This document shows, piece by piece, positions 61,801 to 64,000 of a DNA stretch of 64,000 nucleotides. The first letter of the stretch is position 1. The number at the start of each line of letters is the position of its first letter. The stretch spans positions 248,001 to 312,000 of the forward strand of contig NW_027478786.1 of NCBI RefSeq assembly GCF_051014685.1, given 5' to 3'. The DNA comes from Ptiloglossa arizonensis. Its lineage: Eukaryota > Arthropoda > Insecta > Hymenoptera > Colletidae. The notes beneath the pieces are model-generated. The model was not told the origin of the DNA. It saw only the letters and a program-made list of their open reading frames with translations, and searched no databases. Made by a program: the position numbers and the translations under genes.

Positions 61801-64000
61801 CTTTTCCCCTAGGCAATTCCAGTTATTGGTTTCGAGTATGATACTTGCGAAAATTTTAATGGTTTCTCAACCATTCCTTAAGTTCAAACTCCCATATCTC
61901 GCGAACGGATTGACGAACTCGAGAAATTCCTATTCCATCTGAAAGCAGAAACAAGCCCGATTACAACGGTATGTGTATTTTTGCCTTAGGCCATAGTAGT
62001 TATTGGTTTCGTGTATCAGACTTGCGAAAATTTTGATGGTTTCTCAACCATTCCTTAACTTCAAACTCCCATATCTCGCGAACGGATTGCCGAACTCGAG
62101 AAATACCTGTTGCCTCTGAAAGCAGAAACTCGCCCGATTACAATGGTGTGTGTACTTTTCCCCTAGGCCATTCCAGTTATTGGTTTCGAGTATGAGACTT
62201 GCGAAAATTTTAATGGTTTCTCAACCATTCCTTAAGTTCAAACTCCCATATCTCGCGAACGGATTGACGAACTCGAGAAATTCCTATTCCATCTGAAAGC
62301 AGAAACACGCCCGATTACAACGGTATGTGTATTTTTGCCTTAGGCCATAGTAGTTATTGGTTTCGAGTATCAGACTTGCGAAAATTTTGATGGTTTCTCA
62401 ACCATTCCTTAACTTCAAACTCCCATATCTCGCGAACGGATTGCCGAACTCGAGAAATTCCTGTTGCATCTGAATGCAGAAACTCGCCCGATTACAATGG
62501 TGTGTGTACTTTTCCCCTAGGCCATTCCAGTTATTGGTTTCGAGTATCAGACTTGCGAAAATTTTGATGGCTTCTCAACCATTCCTTAACTTCAAACTCC
62601 CATATCTCGCGAACGGATTGACGAACTCGAGAAATTCGTGTTGCATCTGAAAGCAGAAACTCGCCCGATTACAACGGTATGTGTATTTTTGCCTTAGGCC
62701 ATAGTAGTTATTGGTTTCGAGTATCAGACTTGCGAAAATTTTAATGGTTTCTCAACCATTCCTTAAGTTCAAACTCCCATATCTCGCGAACGGATTGACG
62801 AACTCGAGAAATTCCTATTCCATCTGAAAGCAGAAACAAGCCCGATTACAACGGTATGTGTATTTTTGCCTTAGGCCATAGTAGTTATTGGTTTCGTGTA
62901 TCAGACTTGCGAAAATTGTGATGGTTTCTCAACCATTCCTTAACTTCAAACTCCCATATCTCGCGAACGGATTGCCGAACTCGAGAAATACCTGTTGCCT
63001 CTGAAAGCCGAAACTCGCCCGATTACAATGGTGTGTGTACTTTTCCCCTAGGCCATTCCAGTTATTGGTTTCGAGTATGAGACTTGCGAAAATTTTAATG
63101 GTTTCTCAACCATTCCTTAAGTTCAAACTCCCATATCTCGCGAACGGATTGACGAACTCGAGAAGTTCCTATTCCATCTGAAAGCAGAAACACGCCCGAT
63201 TACAACGGTATGTGTATTTTTGCCTTAGGCCATAGTAGTTATTGGTTTCGAGTATCAGACTTGCGAAAATTTTGATGGTTTCTCAACCATTCCTTAACTT
63301 CAAACTCCCATATCTCGCGAACGGATTGCCGAACTCGAGAAATTCCTGTTGCATCTGAAAGCAGAAACTCGCCCGATTACAATGGTGTGTGTACTTTTCC
63401 CCTAGGCCACTCCAGTTATTGGTTTCGAGTATCAGACTTGCGAAAGTTTTGATGGCTTCTCAACCATTCCTTAACTTCAAATTCCCATATCTCGCGAACG
63501 GAATGAGGAACTCGAGAAATTCCTATTGCATCTGAAAGTGGAAACTCGCCCGATTACAATGGTGTGTGTACTTTTCCCCTAGGCAATTCCAGTTATTGGT
63601 TTCGAGTATGATACTTGCGAAAATTTTAATGGTTTCTCAACCATTCCTTAAGTTCAAACTCCCATATCTCGCGAACGGATTGACGAACTCGAGAAATTCC
63701 TATTCCATCTGAAAGCAGAAACACGCCCGATTACAACGGTATGTGTATTTTTGCCTTAGGCCATAGTAGTTATTGGTTTCGAGTATCAGACTTGCGAAAA
63801 TTTTGATGGTTTCTCAACCATTCCTTAACTTCAAACTCCCATATCTCGCGAACGGATTGCCGAACTCGAGAAATTCCTGTTGCATCTGAAAGCAGAAACT
63901 CGCCCGATTACAATGGTGTGTGTACTTTTCCCCTAGGCCACTCCAGTTATTGGTTTCGAGTATCAGACTTGCGAAAGTTTTGATGGCTTCTCAACCATTC

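Larger units (their letters stand above)
1..64000. repeat. 177-bp satellite DNA array, whole window
   Basis: The window consists of head-to-tail monomers in a single orientation. The spacing of the CGAACGGATT landmark is exactly 177 bp in most places (for example starts at 58540, 58717 and 58894). Occasional 1-4 bp indels shift the phase slightly, giving about 362 monomers. Each monomer carries, in order, CTCGAG, a TGAAAG(T/C)AGAAACTCG box, a GATTACAA box, CCTAGG, TTTCGAGTATCAG, AAAATTTT, CAACCATTCC and CATATCTCGCGA. I saw no inverted monomers, unique spacers or transposon insertions. Monomer length, tandem organisation and HOR structure match centromeric or pericentromeric satellites as a class. 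Centromere function itself is not shown by the sequence. The array runs off both window ends. Confidence 0.98.
58281..64000. repeat. A/B-alternating domain with 9- to 10-mer period
   Basis: Types A and B alternate for about 32 monomers. From about 59.7 kb a longer period appears: GGAATGAGGAAC lies at 60137, 61730 and 63500 (1,593 and 1,770 bp, exactly 9 and 10 monomers). AAATACCTGTTGCCTCTG lies near 60508, 61216, 62101 and 62986 (4, 5 and 5 monomers). AA and BB neighbours at a few places mark the joins. Shared markers are GATTGCCGAAC, CCTATTCCATCTG, GAGTATGAGAC or GAGTATGATAC and TTAAGTTCAAAC. The pattern continues through the window edge. Confidence 0.87.

Noticed and set aside
1..64000. CRISPR array
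   Set aside because: Regular repetition is present, but the spacers would themselves be conserved satellite sequence. The whole 177-bp unit repeats, so there is no repeat-spacer alternation.
1..64000. Transposable element insertions, LTRs or target-site duplications
   Set aside because: I found no stretch that departs from the monomer pattern by more than a few bases, and no terminal repeats other than the satellite itself.

Overview
The window is one uninterrupted eukaryotic satellite-DNA array. Every stretch I read is a head-to-tail copy, in one orientation, of a monomer of about 177 bp. About 362 monomers fit in 64 kb. I found no gene, RNA gene, transposon, CRISPR array or unique spacer. 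The monomer length is in the range of a nucleosome plus linker, as in many centromeric or pericentromeric satellites. GC is about 43% (hand count on one consensus). CpG is not depleted. The sequence alone does not name a species; a plant or an invertebrate seems more likely than a CpG-depleted vertebrate, but that is inference.

Coordinates inside the monomer (phase 1 = first base of CGAACGGATT): XhoI site CTCGAG at 17-22, AvrII site CCTAGG at 84-89, palindromic A4T4 tract at 126-133, NruI site TCGCGA across the junction (175-3). Two main monomer types, A and B, differ at linked positions 66, 70, 77, 82 and 94-96. Further types carry other linked changes (C, D, E, and a 175-bp type that has lost one GT).

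Layout. 1-7.7 kb: mosaic with a 2.2-kb block repeated 4,244 bp (24 monomers) away. 7.7-14.8 kb: more diverged monomers with short 3-mer and 4-mer repeats. 14.8-19.4 kb: interleaved 4-mer and 5-mer duplications. 19.5-34.3 kb: the most homogeneous domain, built on a 12-monomer higher-order repeat (HOR) of 2,120 bp with 11-, 10-, 14- and 18-monomer variants. 34.3-41 kb: an 8-monomer HOR of exactly 1,416 bp plus 4-mers. 41-50.5 kb: diverged monomers with scattered block copies. 50.5-53.2 kb: a 6-monomer HOR of 1,062 bp. 53.2-58.3 kb: an 8-monomer HOR of 1,415 bp. 58.3-64 kb: an A/B-alternating domain with a 9- to 10-monomer period, still running at the right edge.

No gene system acts here. Short open frames arise because 177 is divisible by three, so a frame open in one monomer stays open in the next. 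What deserves attention is the HOR landscape: many HOR lengths side by side, traceable block transfers (one across 22 kb), a restriction-site swap in one monomer type, and periodic structural motifs.
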